Assembly (NCBI GenBank): GCA_964624465.1
Contig: CAZUZD010000031.1
Span: forward strand, 1 to 31,300
Source: CAZUZD01 sp964624465
Lineage (GTDB): Bacteria > Planctomycetota > Planctomycetia > Isosphaerales > Isosphaeraceae
Length of the DNA: 31,300 nt
Reading direction: 5' to 3'
In this document: in pieces, positions 15,900-22,650 of the stretch
How positions within the stretch are numbered: position 1 is the stretch's first letter
How the letters are laid out: every line of letters begins with the position of its first letter
Notes under the pieces: generated by a model
The model's input: the letters and a program-made list of their open reading frames with translations, nothing else
What the model was told of the DNA's origin: nothing
Database searches by the model: none
Program-made: the position numbers and the translations under genes

Positions 15900-18698
15900 T
15901 CACTTGCCCTCGGGCTTGGCGTCGTCGGCCTTGTCGAAGTCGCCGGCGGTGATGACGGAGAGCTTCTTCGGGTCGAGGTGCTTGCGGATCGCGGCGTTGA
16001 CGGCGTCGACCGTGAGGGCCTCGATCTTGGCGTCACGCTCGGCGTCGTCCTTCATCGTCTTGCCCAGGAAGAGCTGGCCGGCGAGCGTGCTGGCCAGGCC
16101 GGTGTCGCTGGTGCGGCCGATCCGGCGCTGCTGGAGCAGGCCGGCCTTGGCGCGGTCGAGCTCGGCCGCCGTCACGCCGTCCTTGAGCAGGCGGTCGAAC
16201 TCCTCGACGACGCCGGCCTTCACCTTGGCGACGTTCTTCGGGTTGTAGATGGCGTTGATCATCAGCAACCCGCGGTTGTCGGGCGCCGGGGCGGCGAACA
16301 TCGAGCCGGCGCCGTAGGACAGGCCGTCCTTCTGACGCAGCCGGTCACCCAGCCGCGACGACAGGGCCCCGCCACCGAACAGGAAGTTGGCGACCTCCAG
16401 GGCGGGGTAGTCCGGGTCGTCCTCGTTCATCGGCAGGGTCAGGCCGGCCAGGTAGATGGCGTTGGCCTTGTCGGGGGTCGCGATCGCCTCGCTGGCCACC
16501 GGCAGGTTCGGCTGGTAGGGGCGCTCGATACGGGCGTACGGCTTGGCGGCCTTCCAGCCCTTGAGCATGGTCTCGACCTCGGGCAGGACCTCCGAGGGGT
16601 CGAAGTCGCCGACGATCGCCAGCTCGCCGTGGCCGGCGCCCAGGTAGTCGCTGTAGACCTTGCGAACCTGGTCGATGGTGACGGCCTTGGCCCGCTCGAT
16701 CGACTCCTCGGTCGTCGGCACGTAACGGACGTCGTCGGGCGGGTACTGGGCGATCTGGCGCTGGAGCTTCGTGGCGGCCAGGGTCGTCGGCTCGCTCTTG
16801 CCCTGCTCCAGCGCGGCCAGGCGCTGGGCCTTGAGGGTCTCGAACTCCGACTCATCGAGGGCCGGCTCGCGGAGCACCTGGCGCATCAGCTCCAGGGCCT
16901 TGGGCAGGTTCTCGCGCTTGGTCTGGAGGCTGAGGGTGAGGTTGCCCGCCCCGCCGGCGCCCCGGCCGCCGGCCGACAGCCGCACGAAGTTCTTGTCCAG
17001 GGCGTCCTGGAGCTGCTGGCGGTCGAGGGTCTTGGTGGCGCGGGCCATGAGCGGGCCGAGGTAGGCGGCCGCGTCGGTCAGGCCCTTCAAGTTCTCGGCG
17101 TTGCCGTAGTCGAGCCGCAGCACGAGGTTCACGGCCTCGTTGCGGGTCTTCTTGGGCAGCAGGGCGAGCTTGACGCCCTCGATCGGGTCGGGCTTCTGCA
17201 CCCGCGCCTCGATGGCCAGGGGCGTCGCGTCGAACGCCTCGCCGGCCGAGGCGGCCGAGCGGCCGGTGTAGCCGTCGACCAGGCTCGCGATCGCCGGGGT
17301 CGGCGGCACCGGGGTGCGGCTGGGGGCGTCGCTGGGGACGAAGATGCCCACGGTGCGGTTGCTGGCCGTCAGGTACTTCTTGGCGGCCTCCTGGACCTGC
17401 TCCGGGGTCACCTTCTCCAGCCGGTCGCGGTCGAGGAAGTAGAGCCGCCAGTCGCCCTGGGCGCCCCACTCGGAGAGCTCCACCGCGATGCGGTTCGGGT
17501 CGGCCTGGGCCAGCTCGCGGTTCTTGAGGAACTGGCGGCGGGCGCGGTCGACCTCGTCGGCCGTCACGCCGTCCTTGGCCACCTTCTCGAGCACGCTGAC
17601 GATCTCATCGCGCACCGACTCCAGGACCTTGGGGTCGCGGGTGTTGACCTCGGCCTCGACCTCCAGGACGCCGGGGTCGCGGGTCGGCAGGGCCGCCGAG
17701 CCGACGTCGGTCGCCTTGCGGGTCTCGACGAGCGCCTTGTAGAGCCGGCCGGAGGGCTCGGTGCCCAGAATGCTGGCGAGCACCTTCACGGCGGGGAACT
17801 CGGGGTGCGAGGCGGCCGGGACGTGGAACAGCATGCCCACGATGCCGACGTCGCCCACGCGCCGCAGCGACACGGTGCGCTCGCCGTCCTGGGCCGGCTC
17901 CTCGGTGTAGGTCACCGGCAGGGCGCGCTCGGGCTTGGGGATCGAGCCGAAGTGCTTGGTGATGAACTCGAGCGCCTTGGCCTCGTCGAACTTGCCGGCG
18001 ACGACGAGCATGGCGTTGTCGGGCTGGTAGTACTTGCGGTAGAAGGCGCGGAGGTTGTCGGCGGGCACCTTCTCGATGTCGGCGCGGTTGCCGATCGTCG
18101 ACTTGCCGTAGTTGTGCCACTCGTAGGCGGCGGCCATCATCCGCTGGCTCAGCACCCGGCTCGGGGAGTTCTCGCCCGACTCGAACTCGTTGCGGACGAC
18201 GGAGAACTCGGTGGCCAGGTCCTCCGGCTTGATGGGGCTGTTGAGCATGCGGTCGGCCTCCATCCCGATGGCGAACTCGAGATTCGCGTCGGAGGCCGGC
18301 AGGGTCTCGAAGTAGTTGGTGCGGTCGACCCAGGTGGTTCCGTTGAACTGGGCACCCTTCTCCTTGAGGTCGCCGACGATGTCGGGGCGGGTGGGGGTGC
18401 CCTTGAAGACCATGTGCTCGAGCAGGTGGGCCATGCCGGCCTCGCCGTAGCCCTCGTGCCGCGAGCCGACGAACACGGTCAGGTTCACCGTCACCTTCGA
18501 CTGCGAGGCGTCGGGGAACAGGAGCACCCGCAGGCCGTTGGCCAGCTTGTACTCGGTGATCCCCTCGACCGAGGTCACCTTCTGGGGGGCCTGGGCCTGC
18601 TGGACCCGGGCCGTGGCGGTCGTCGCCGGGGGGGCCAGGGCCACGGCCAGCGTCAGGGCGAGGGCCCCGAGCCGGCGGCCGTCACTGCGCATCGTCAT
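15900..18698 (-). CDS. Secreted two-domain M16 family zinc metallopeptidase
   Basis: A 932-aa protein of the pitrilysin/processing-peptidase family, which cleaves peptides inside a clam-shell chamber. A signal peptide (about residues 9-30, LGALALTLAVALAPPATTATA) directs export. The first M16 unit has the inverted zinc motif HLLEH at 91-95 (ligands H91 and H95, catalytic E94) and a third ligand, probably E171, in VVRNEFE. The second unit (about 480-920) has the fold but no HxxEH, as usual for the inactive half. Both halves being in one chain resembles the PqqL/pitrilysin type. ATG 18698 has GGAG 10 nt upstream and a second ATG two codons later; the open frame continuing upstream is a shadow over the acyltransferase gene. 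Substrate unknown. It is apparently monocistronic. Confidence 0.95.
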   Translation of the reverse strand: MTMRSDGRRLGALALTLAVALAPPATTATARVQQAQAPQKVTSVEGITEYKLANGLRVLLFPDASQSKVTVNLTVFVGSRHEGYGEAGMAHLLEHMVFKGTPTRPDIVGDLKEKGAQFNGTTWVDRTNYFETLPASDANLEFAIGMEADRMLNSPIKPEDLATEFSVVRNEFESGENSPSRVLSQRMMAAAYEWHNYGKSTIGNRADIEKVPADNLRAFYRKYYQPDNAMLVVAGKFDEAKALEFITKHFGSIPKPERALPVTYTEEPAQDGERTVSLRRVGDVGIVGMLFHVPAASHPEFPAVKVLASILGTEPSGRLYKALVETRKATDVGSAALPTRDPGVLEVEAEVNTRDPKVLESVRDEIVSVLEKVAKDGVTADEVDRARRQFLKNRELAQADPNRIAVELSEWGAQGDWRLYFLDRDRLEKVTPEQVQEAAKKYLTASNRTVGIFVPSDAPSRTPVPPTPAIASLVDGYTGRSAASAGEAFDATPLAIEARVQKPDPIEGVKLALLPKKTRNEAVNLVLRLDYGNAENLKGLTDAAAYLGPLMARATKTLDRQQLQDALDKNFVRLSAGGRGAGGAGNLTLSLQTKRENLPKALELMRQVLREPALDESEFETLKAQRLAALEQGKSEPTTLAATKLQRQIAQYPPDDVRYVPTTEESIERAKAVTIDQVRKVYSDYLGAGHGELAIVGDFDPSEVLPEVETMLKGWKAAKPYARIERPYQPNLPVASEAIATPDKANAIYLAGLTLPMNEDDPDYPALEVANFLFGGGALSSRLGDRLRQKDGLSYGAGSMFAAPAPDNRGLLMINAIYNPKNVAKVKAGVVEEFDRLLKDGVTAAELDRAKAGLLQQRRIGRTSDTGLASTLAGQLFLGKTMKDDAERDAKIEALTVDAVNAAIRKHLDPKKLSVITAGDFDKADDAKPEGK

Positions 18699-19034
18699 GA
18701 GGTCGCGTCTCCGTTGCGGGGCCGGGGTGAAGTCGGGCGGAACGGGTCCCGGGCCCGCGGTGCCTGGCGGGTTGCGTGCGACGCCCGCCGGGATGGACCG
18801 GTCCGGGCGGCCCCGCGGCGGTCGCGAGAGAGGGCGGGGCCCCCGGACGATCCTCGCCCGGGACGCGGTCCGCCGCACCCCACCGCGGGCGGCGTCCCGG
18901 CCGCGGCCTCCGCCGCAGGCCGGGCCCCCCAGCATGAGCCCCCCCCCCCCCCCGCCCCAAACCCCCCTGCCCCCCGAGCCCCCCCGGTCCGTGGCCGGCT
19001 CGGAGCCACCCCGACGAAACGGGGGGGTTTTCAC

Positions 19035-19095
19035 TCGTAAGGGCGGATCCGCGCCAGCGTCATCCGCCGCGCCCGGAGCCCAGGTCCTCGATTGG
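19035..19095 (+). repeat. REP-like unit, second locus
   Basis: The sequence CGTAAGGGCGGATCC onwards repeats the arm seen at 1125-1180: hairpin arms GGCGGAT (19042-19048) and ATCCGCC (19062-19068), followed by the same GCGCCCGGAG and then a diverged CCTCGATTGGGCCC. The loop is one base longer than in the first locus. Confidence 0.7.
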
Positions 19096-19186
19096 GCCCG
19101 CGCGCCGGTCCGGGGGTCGGCGGCCGCCCCGTCCCGGCGGGGGACGCAGGCGCGGCACCCCCCGACTCGCGGCGGAGCGGCGGCTG

Positions 19187-19214
19187 TTGACAGGGCGGGG
19201 GGAGGACGGATGAT
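19187..19214 (+). promoter_or_regulatory. Candidate sigma-70 promoter of the acyltransferase gene
   Basis: TTGACA (19187-19192, perfect -35) is followed after 16 bp by GATGAT (19209-19214, four of six to the -10). It lies 58 bp upstream of the ATG. Confidence 0.45.
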
Positions 19215-19271
19215 GGGGGCCGGCGTCAGATGAGCCTTTTGAGATAGTTTTTGCAGTTGCCAACACCCACC

Positions 19272-20291
19272 ATGAGCCAACCGCGCGTCGCCTGGGTCGA
19301 TTTCGCCAAGGGCCTGGGCATCGTCCTGGTCGTGCTCGGGCACACGATCCGGGGGCTCCAGACGAGCGGGATCCTGGGGAAGGGGGGGGCGGCCGGCGCG
19401 GTCGACGCCTGGATCTACGGCTTCCACATGCCGCTGTTCTTCCTGCTCTCGGGCCTGTTCGCCGGCCGCCGGATCGGCCTGGCGCCGGTCGGGTTCGTGA
19501 CGGCCACGCTGGCGGCGCTGGCGTATCCGTACCTGATCTGGTCGACGCTCCAGACCCTGATCCAGGTGGTGCTGAGCCGGTACACGAACCGGCCGGCGAG
19601 CCTGTCCGACCTGGCGGGCATCCTGGTCGAGCCGATCATGCAGTTCTGGTTCCTGTACGCGCTGCTGATCATCACCCTGCTGTACTACGCCCTGCGGCGG
19701 CTGGGGCTCGGGCCCGTCGCGGCGCTGGCGGCGTTCGCGGCGTTCTGGGCAACCGAGGGGCGGATCTCGATCGGCACCTGGAGCCCGCTGTTCCAGGCCC
19801 GCAACTACGGCGTGTACTACGCCCTGGGCGCGGTGCTCGACGCCCGTGGCGTGGTCGGTGCCCTGGGCCGCGCGCCGGCGACCATGCTGGGCGCCTTGAC
19901 GACGCTCGGCTTCGGCGTCGTCACCGCGGCCACCTGGGGCGGCCGCGTCCTGACGCCGCCGGAGGCGCTGGCCGTGGCGCTGAGCGGGATCGCCGCCGCG
20001 CTGGCGCTGGCCGTGCTGCTGAGCCGCCTGCCCGGCACCGACGTCCTGCGGCGCCTGGGGGTCGACTCGCTGGAGATCTACGTGGCGCACACGATCGCCT
20101 CGGCCGGCCTCCGCATCGCCTTGCAGAAGGGGCTCCACACCGACAACCCGACGCTGCACCTGATCGTCGGCACCGTCGGCGGCGTCCTGCTGCCGGTGCT
20201 CCTGGCCGAGCTCTGCCGCCGCTTCGGGGCCACCGCCCTGTTCCGGGCCCCCCGACTCTCGCCGCGCCCGGCCACCGCGCCGGTCGCCTGA
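19272..20291 (+). CDS. Acyltransferase-3 family integral membrane protein
   Basis: A 339-aa polytopic protein with about ten hydrophobic segments. The first one contains WVDFAKGLGIVLVVLGHTIR, the aspartate, KG and GH pattern found in helix 1 of acyltransferase-3 (OafA/NolL-like) proteins; the histidine is thought to take part in acyl transfer. These enzymes transfer acetyl or other acyl groups to cell-surface sugars from the cytoplasmic side. No SGNH domain is attached, so acceptor and donor cannot be told. The ATG at 19272 is preferred over TTG at 19251 because it begins directly before the motif at the usual distance. The gene stands alone, divergent from the peptidase and convergent with the ABC operon. 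Confidence 0.9.
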   Translation: MSQPRVAWVDFAKGLGIVLVVLGHTIRGLQTSGILGKGGAAGAVDAWIYGFHMPLFFLLSGLFAGRRIGLAPVGFVTATLAALAYPYLIWSTLQTLIQVVLSRYTNRPASLSDLAGILVEPIMQFWFLYALLIITLLYYALRRLGLGPVAALAAFAAFWATEGRISIGTWSPLFQARNYGVYYALGAVLDARGVVGALGRAPATMLGALTTLGFGVVTAATWGGRVLTPPEALAVALSGIAAALALAVLLSRLPGTDVLRRLGVDSLEIYVAHTIASAGLRIALQKGLHTDNPTLHLIVGTVGGVLLPVLLAELCRRFGATALFRAPRLSPRPATAPVA

Positions 20292-20299
20292 GCCGGGCT

Positions 20300-20332
20300 G
20301 GGGCCGCGCCGCACGATGGCGACGACGGCCCC
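20300..20332. terminator. Weak bidirectional terminator candidate
   Basis: GGGGCCG (20300-20306) and CGGCCCC (20326-20332) form a 7-bp stem with a 19-nt loop in the 54-bp gap between two converging genes. There is no T-tract. Confidence 0.4.
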
Positions 20333-20345
20333 GGGTTCGGCGTGC

Positions 20346-21023
20346 TCAGGGCTCGATCCGTCGCAGGGCGATCCAGGTGCCGGCCACGAACCCGGCCACG
20401 CCGAGCGCCGCGAAGAGGCCGAAGATCGCGATCGTGAACTGCCGGGTGCCGATCGCGTCGCGGTACACGTAATCGGCCTGGCCGATGATCAGCAGCAGCA
20501 CCATCACGACGCCCAGCGTCAGCCCCAGCGCGTTCATCGGGCTGCCCAGGAACGACGACCCGAGCCACGACACGCCGAAGACCAGCAGCAGGCAGGCGAA
20601 GATCACCGGGCCCACCTCCACCGGGGTCAGCCGGTCGAGCCCGTAGATCAGGGGCAGGCCCGTGCCCCAGATGATCGCCAGCGGCGCCAGGGCCACCAGC
20701 AGCTTGCTGGCGACGATCTGCCGACGGCTGACCGGCAGCAGGGCCAGGAACTCCGCCGAACGATCGGACCGCTCGGCCGCGAAGGCGTTGGCCCCCAGCA
20801 GCAGGCCCGCCACCACCGACGCCGCCAGGCTCAGCGCCGCGGCGGCTTGCAGGGTGGACGACCATCCTTCACGGGCCAGGCCCGCCGGCAGGTCGTAGAT
20901 CATGCGGTGGCTGGTCAGCACCGCGTACGGGGCCAGCCAGGCGCCCAGGCTCACGAGCAGCACCGTGGCGTTGACGCGCAGGTCCTTCGCCAGCAGGGCC
21001 CGGAACATCGTCAGCGGGTTCAT
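20346..21023 (-). CDS. ABC transporter permease (ABC-2 type)
   Basis: A 225-aa membrane protein with about six hydrophobic segments; the cytoplasmic loop AAERSDRSAEFLALLPVSRR is typical of ABC-2-type permeases, where the ERxxxxxEFLLxLPVSR pattern follows the second helix. It would form the membrane channel for the ATPase encoded upstream. Its ATG overlaps the ATPase stop (ATGA, 21020-21023), so the two are translationally coupled. Substrate is not evident; in related GntR-controlled operons (YtrA type) the transporters respond to cell-wall-active compounds or handle small molecules. Confidence 0.88.
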   Translation of the reverse strand: MNPLTMFRALLAKDLRVNATVLLVSLGAWLAPYAVLTSHRMIYDLPAGLAREGWSSTLQAAAALSLAASVVAGLLLGANAFAAERSDRSAEFLALLPVSRRQIVASKLLVALAPLAIIWGTGLPLIYGLDRLTPVEVGPVIFACLLLVFGVSWLGSSFLGSPMNALGLTLGVVMVLLLIIGQADYVYRDAIGTRQFTIAIFGLFAALGVAGFVAGTWIALRRIEP

Positions 21024-21940
21024 CGCACGGCCCTCCGACCCCGGATCAGGTCCTTGTACACGGCTTCGAGGTTCAGGTCCTGCACGTCGACCGACTCAAC
21101 CGGGTTCTCGGCCCGCAGCCGGGCCACGACCTCGGGCGAGCAGTCGCGCACCGTCAACGACCACGCGCGTGGCCCGACGCTCTGCCAGATCGTGCCCGCC
21201 GGCTCGCGCGATGGCACGGCGCCCTCGGCCAGCACGGCGTGGATCCGCTTGGTCGTCGCCAGCATGGTGTCGACCGCCCCGCTGGCCAGGAGCCGGCCGT
21301 CATCGAGGATGATGACCCGGTCGGCCAGGCGCTGGACGTCGGCCAGGTTGTGGCTCGAGAACAGCAGGGTGCAGCCGCGGTCGGCCAGGGTCCGCACCAC
21401 GCCGTCGAGGAACTCCTCGCGGCTGATCGGGTCGAGGCCCGACATCGGCTCGTCGAGGATCAAGAGCTCGGGCACGTGCGCCACGGCCAGCAGCAGCGAG
21501 AGCTTGGCCAGCGTGCCCTTGGAGAGCGCCCGGACCTTCGCCCGCTCGTCGAGGCCGAACTGCCGCAGCAGCTGCGCGCCGAGGGCCTCGTCCCAGGCCG
21601 GGTAGAAGGCGCGGGCGAAGCCGATGGCCTGGCCCACGCGCATCCAGCGGTAGATCTGGTGCGACTCGGGCACGTAGCCCACCCGCCGCTTGATCGCGAT
21701 GGCCTCGACCTCCGGGTCGAGGCCGAGCACCCGGGCCGAGCCCGCGGTGATGGGCGTGAGGCCCATGAGCATGCGGAGGGTCGTGCTCTTGCCGGCGCCG
21801 TTGGCGCCGATGAGGCCGACGATCTCGCCGCGGGCCACCTCCAGCGACAGGCAATCGACGGCCAGCCGCGATCGGTAGCGTTTGGTCAGGCCCGCCAGCG
21901 TGATCGCCGGCGCGGCCGGGTCTGCCAGGATGCCGCTCAT
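21020..21940 (-). CDS. ABC transporter ATP-binding protein
   Basis: A 306-aa nucleotide-binding subunit. Walker A GANGAGKST at 45-53, signature motif LSKGT at 139-143 (a variant of LSGGQ common in this subfamily), Walker B LLILDEP at 159-165 with catalytic E164, D-loop SGLD at 167-170, and the switch histidine H197. The C-terminal ~85 residues are an extra domain seen in BcrA/YtrB-like drug or peptide exporters. ATG 21940 overlaps the stop of the upstream regulator by ATGA. With the following permease it makes a complete minimal exporter, presumably a dimer of each subunit. Confidence 0.95.
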   Translation of the reverse strand: MSGILADPAAPAITLAGLTKRYRSRLAVDCLSLEVARGEIVGLIGANGAGKSTTLRMLMGLTPITAGSARVLGLDPEVEAIAIKRRVGYVPESHQIYRWMRVGQAIGFARAFYPAWDEALGAQLLRQFGLDERAKVRALSKGTLAKLSLLLAVAHVPELLILDEPMSGLDPISREEFLDGVVRTLADRGCTLLFSSHNLADVQRLADRVIILDDGRLLASGAVDTMLATTKRIHAVLAEGAVPSREPAGTIWQSVGPRAWSLTVRDCSPEVVARLRAENPVESVDVQDLNLEAVYKDLIRGRRAVR

Positions 21941-22347
21941 GGCCGCCCTCCCGCCCCGCTGGGCTCCGCCGCCACCGTGGTCGTCAACACGTCCTCGAAG
22001 AGCGCCCGCAGCCGCTCGTCGGGCAGTCGCGCCGCGCGGCCCGCCTCGACCCCGCGCCGCAGCGCCTCGATCACCACCTGCTCGGCCCCCGGCCGCGCCG
22101 AGTCGGGCCCCCCCTCGACGACGAACACCCCCACCCCCCGCCGGGTGGCCACCAGGCCCTCGCGCTCCAGCGCGTCGTACGCCTTCTGCACCGTGTTCGG
22201 GTTCACGATCAGCTGCACCCCGAGCGCCCGCAGCGACGGCAACCCGTCCCCCGCCCGCAAGGCCCCCGAGGCGATCGCCGACCGCACCCCCTGCACGATC
22301 TGCAAGAAAATCGGCACGTGGCTGTGCGGGTCGATCCGCAGGTCCAT
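21937..22347 (-). CDS. GntR-family (YtrA-type) transcriptional repressor
   Basis: A 136-aa regulator. The winged helix-turn-helix covers about residues 8-75, with PIFLQIVQGVRSAIASGALR, LPSLRALGVQLIVNPNTVQK and AYDALEREGLVATRRGVGVFV matching the GntR consensus. The short C-terminal helical part without an effector domain is the YtrA subfamily type, in which the gene sits with ABC transporter genes and represses them. The ATG at 22347 is chosen because a perfect AGGAGGT lies 7 nt upstream; the in-frame GTG at 22356 falls inside that ribosome binding site. First gene of a three-gene operon; a palindromic operator and promoter lie just upstream, so autorepression is very likely. Confidence 0.93.
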   Translation of the reverse strand: MDLRIDPHSHVPIFLQIVQGVRSAIASGALRAGDGLPSLRALGVQLIVNPNTVQKAYDALEREGLVATRRGVGVFVVEGGPDSARPGAEQVVIEALRRGVEAGRAARLPDERLRALFEDVLTTTVAAEPSGAGGRP

Positions 22348-22372
22348 CGGCCCCACCTCCTCTCAAGCCCAC

Positions 22373-22392
22373 TGCACTAGCCATCTAGTGCA
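22373..22392 (-). promoter_or_regulatory. GntR/YtrA-type operator palindrome
   Basis: TGCACTAG (22373-22380) and CTAGTGCA (22385-22392) are perfect inverted 8-mers around a CCAT spacer. The site touches the -10 box and covers the expected transcription start, so bound protein would block the promoter. Confidence 0.75.
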
Positions 22393-22419
22393 CTATACCG
22401 CGACGGCGGCGGGAATCAA
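22392..22419 (-). promoter_or_regulatory. Sigma-70 promoter of the gntR-ABC operon
   Basis: On the minus strand TTGATT (22419-22414, four of six to the -35) and TATAGT (22397-22392, five of six to the -10) are separated by 16 bp. The -10 adjoins the operator palindrome, and the ribosome binding site begins about 32 nt downstream. Confidence 0.65.
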
Positions 22420-22467
22420 GGGCCGGGCCGGGGGAACGGCGGCGGGGACCGGGCCACCGGTGGTTGC

Positions 22468-22497
22468 TTGACAGCCCGCGGGCCGACGCCCTAGGAT
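22468..22497 (+). promoter_or_regulatory. Sigma-70 promoter of the beta-helix protein gene
   Basis: TTGACA (22468-22473, perfect) and TAGGAT (22492-22497, four of six) are 18 bp apart, giving a leader of about 150 nt to the ATG at 22651. It diverges from the gntR promoter. Confidence 0.6.
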
Positions 22498-22529
22498 CCG
22501 TTCTTGGGATTCGATGAAGAATTCTGGAT

Positions 22530-22586
22530 TCGAATTTTCTCTTTGAAATTCGATCCTGATGCAATCAGCAGACTTCTGGATCCAGA
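22530..22586 (+). promoter_or_regulatory. AT-rich structured leader of the beta-helix protein gene
   Basis: The leader is strikingly AT-rich for this genome from about 22501 to 22600. TCGAATTT (22530-22537) and AAATTCGA (22546-22553) form a perfect 8-bp stem with an 8-nt loop, and TCTGGATCCAGA (22575-22586) is a perfect 12-bp palindrome. Function unknown; translational control or mRNA stability are possible. Confidence 0.45.
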
Positions 22587-22650
22587 TCCCAGGATGTTCG
22601 CTGCGAGTGTCGGGCCTTCGACGCCGAACCCTGAGGGAGCAGCACCGCGC

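Larger units (their letters stand above)
18699..19271. other. Divergent intergenic region with poly-C tract and REP-like unit
   Basis: These 573 bp hold the leaders of two divergent genes. A C-rich tract with long C runs lies at about 18938-18994, with an oppositely skewed G run at 19021-19027. A single REP-like unit lies at 19035-19095 and a promoter candidate at 19187-19214. No gene is credible here. Confidence 0.55.

Noticed and set aside
18699..20159. Upstream extension of the M16 peptidase frame
   Set aside because: It runs antisense through the acyltransferase gene and the poly-C tract; a signal peptide and a ribosome binding site mark the true start at 18698.
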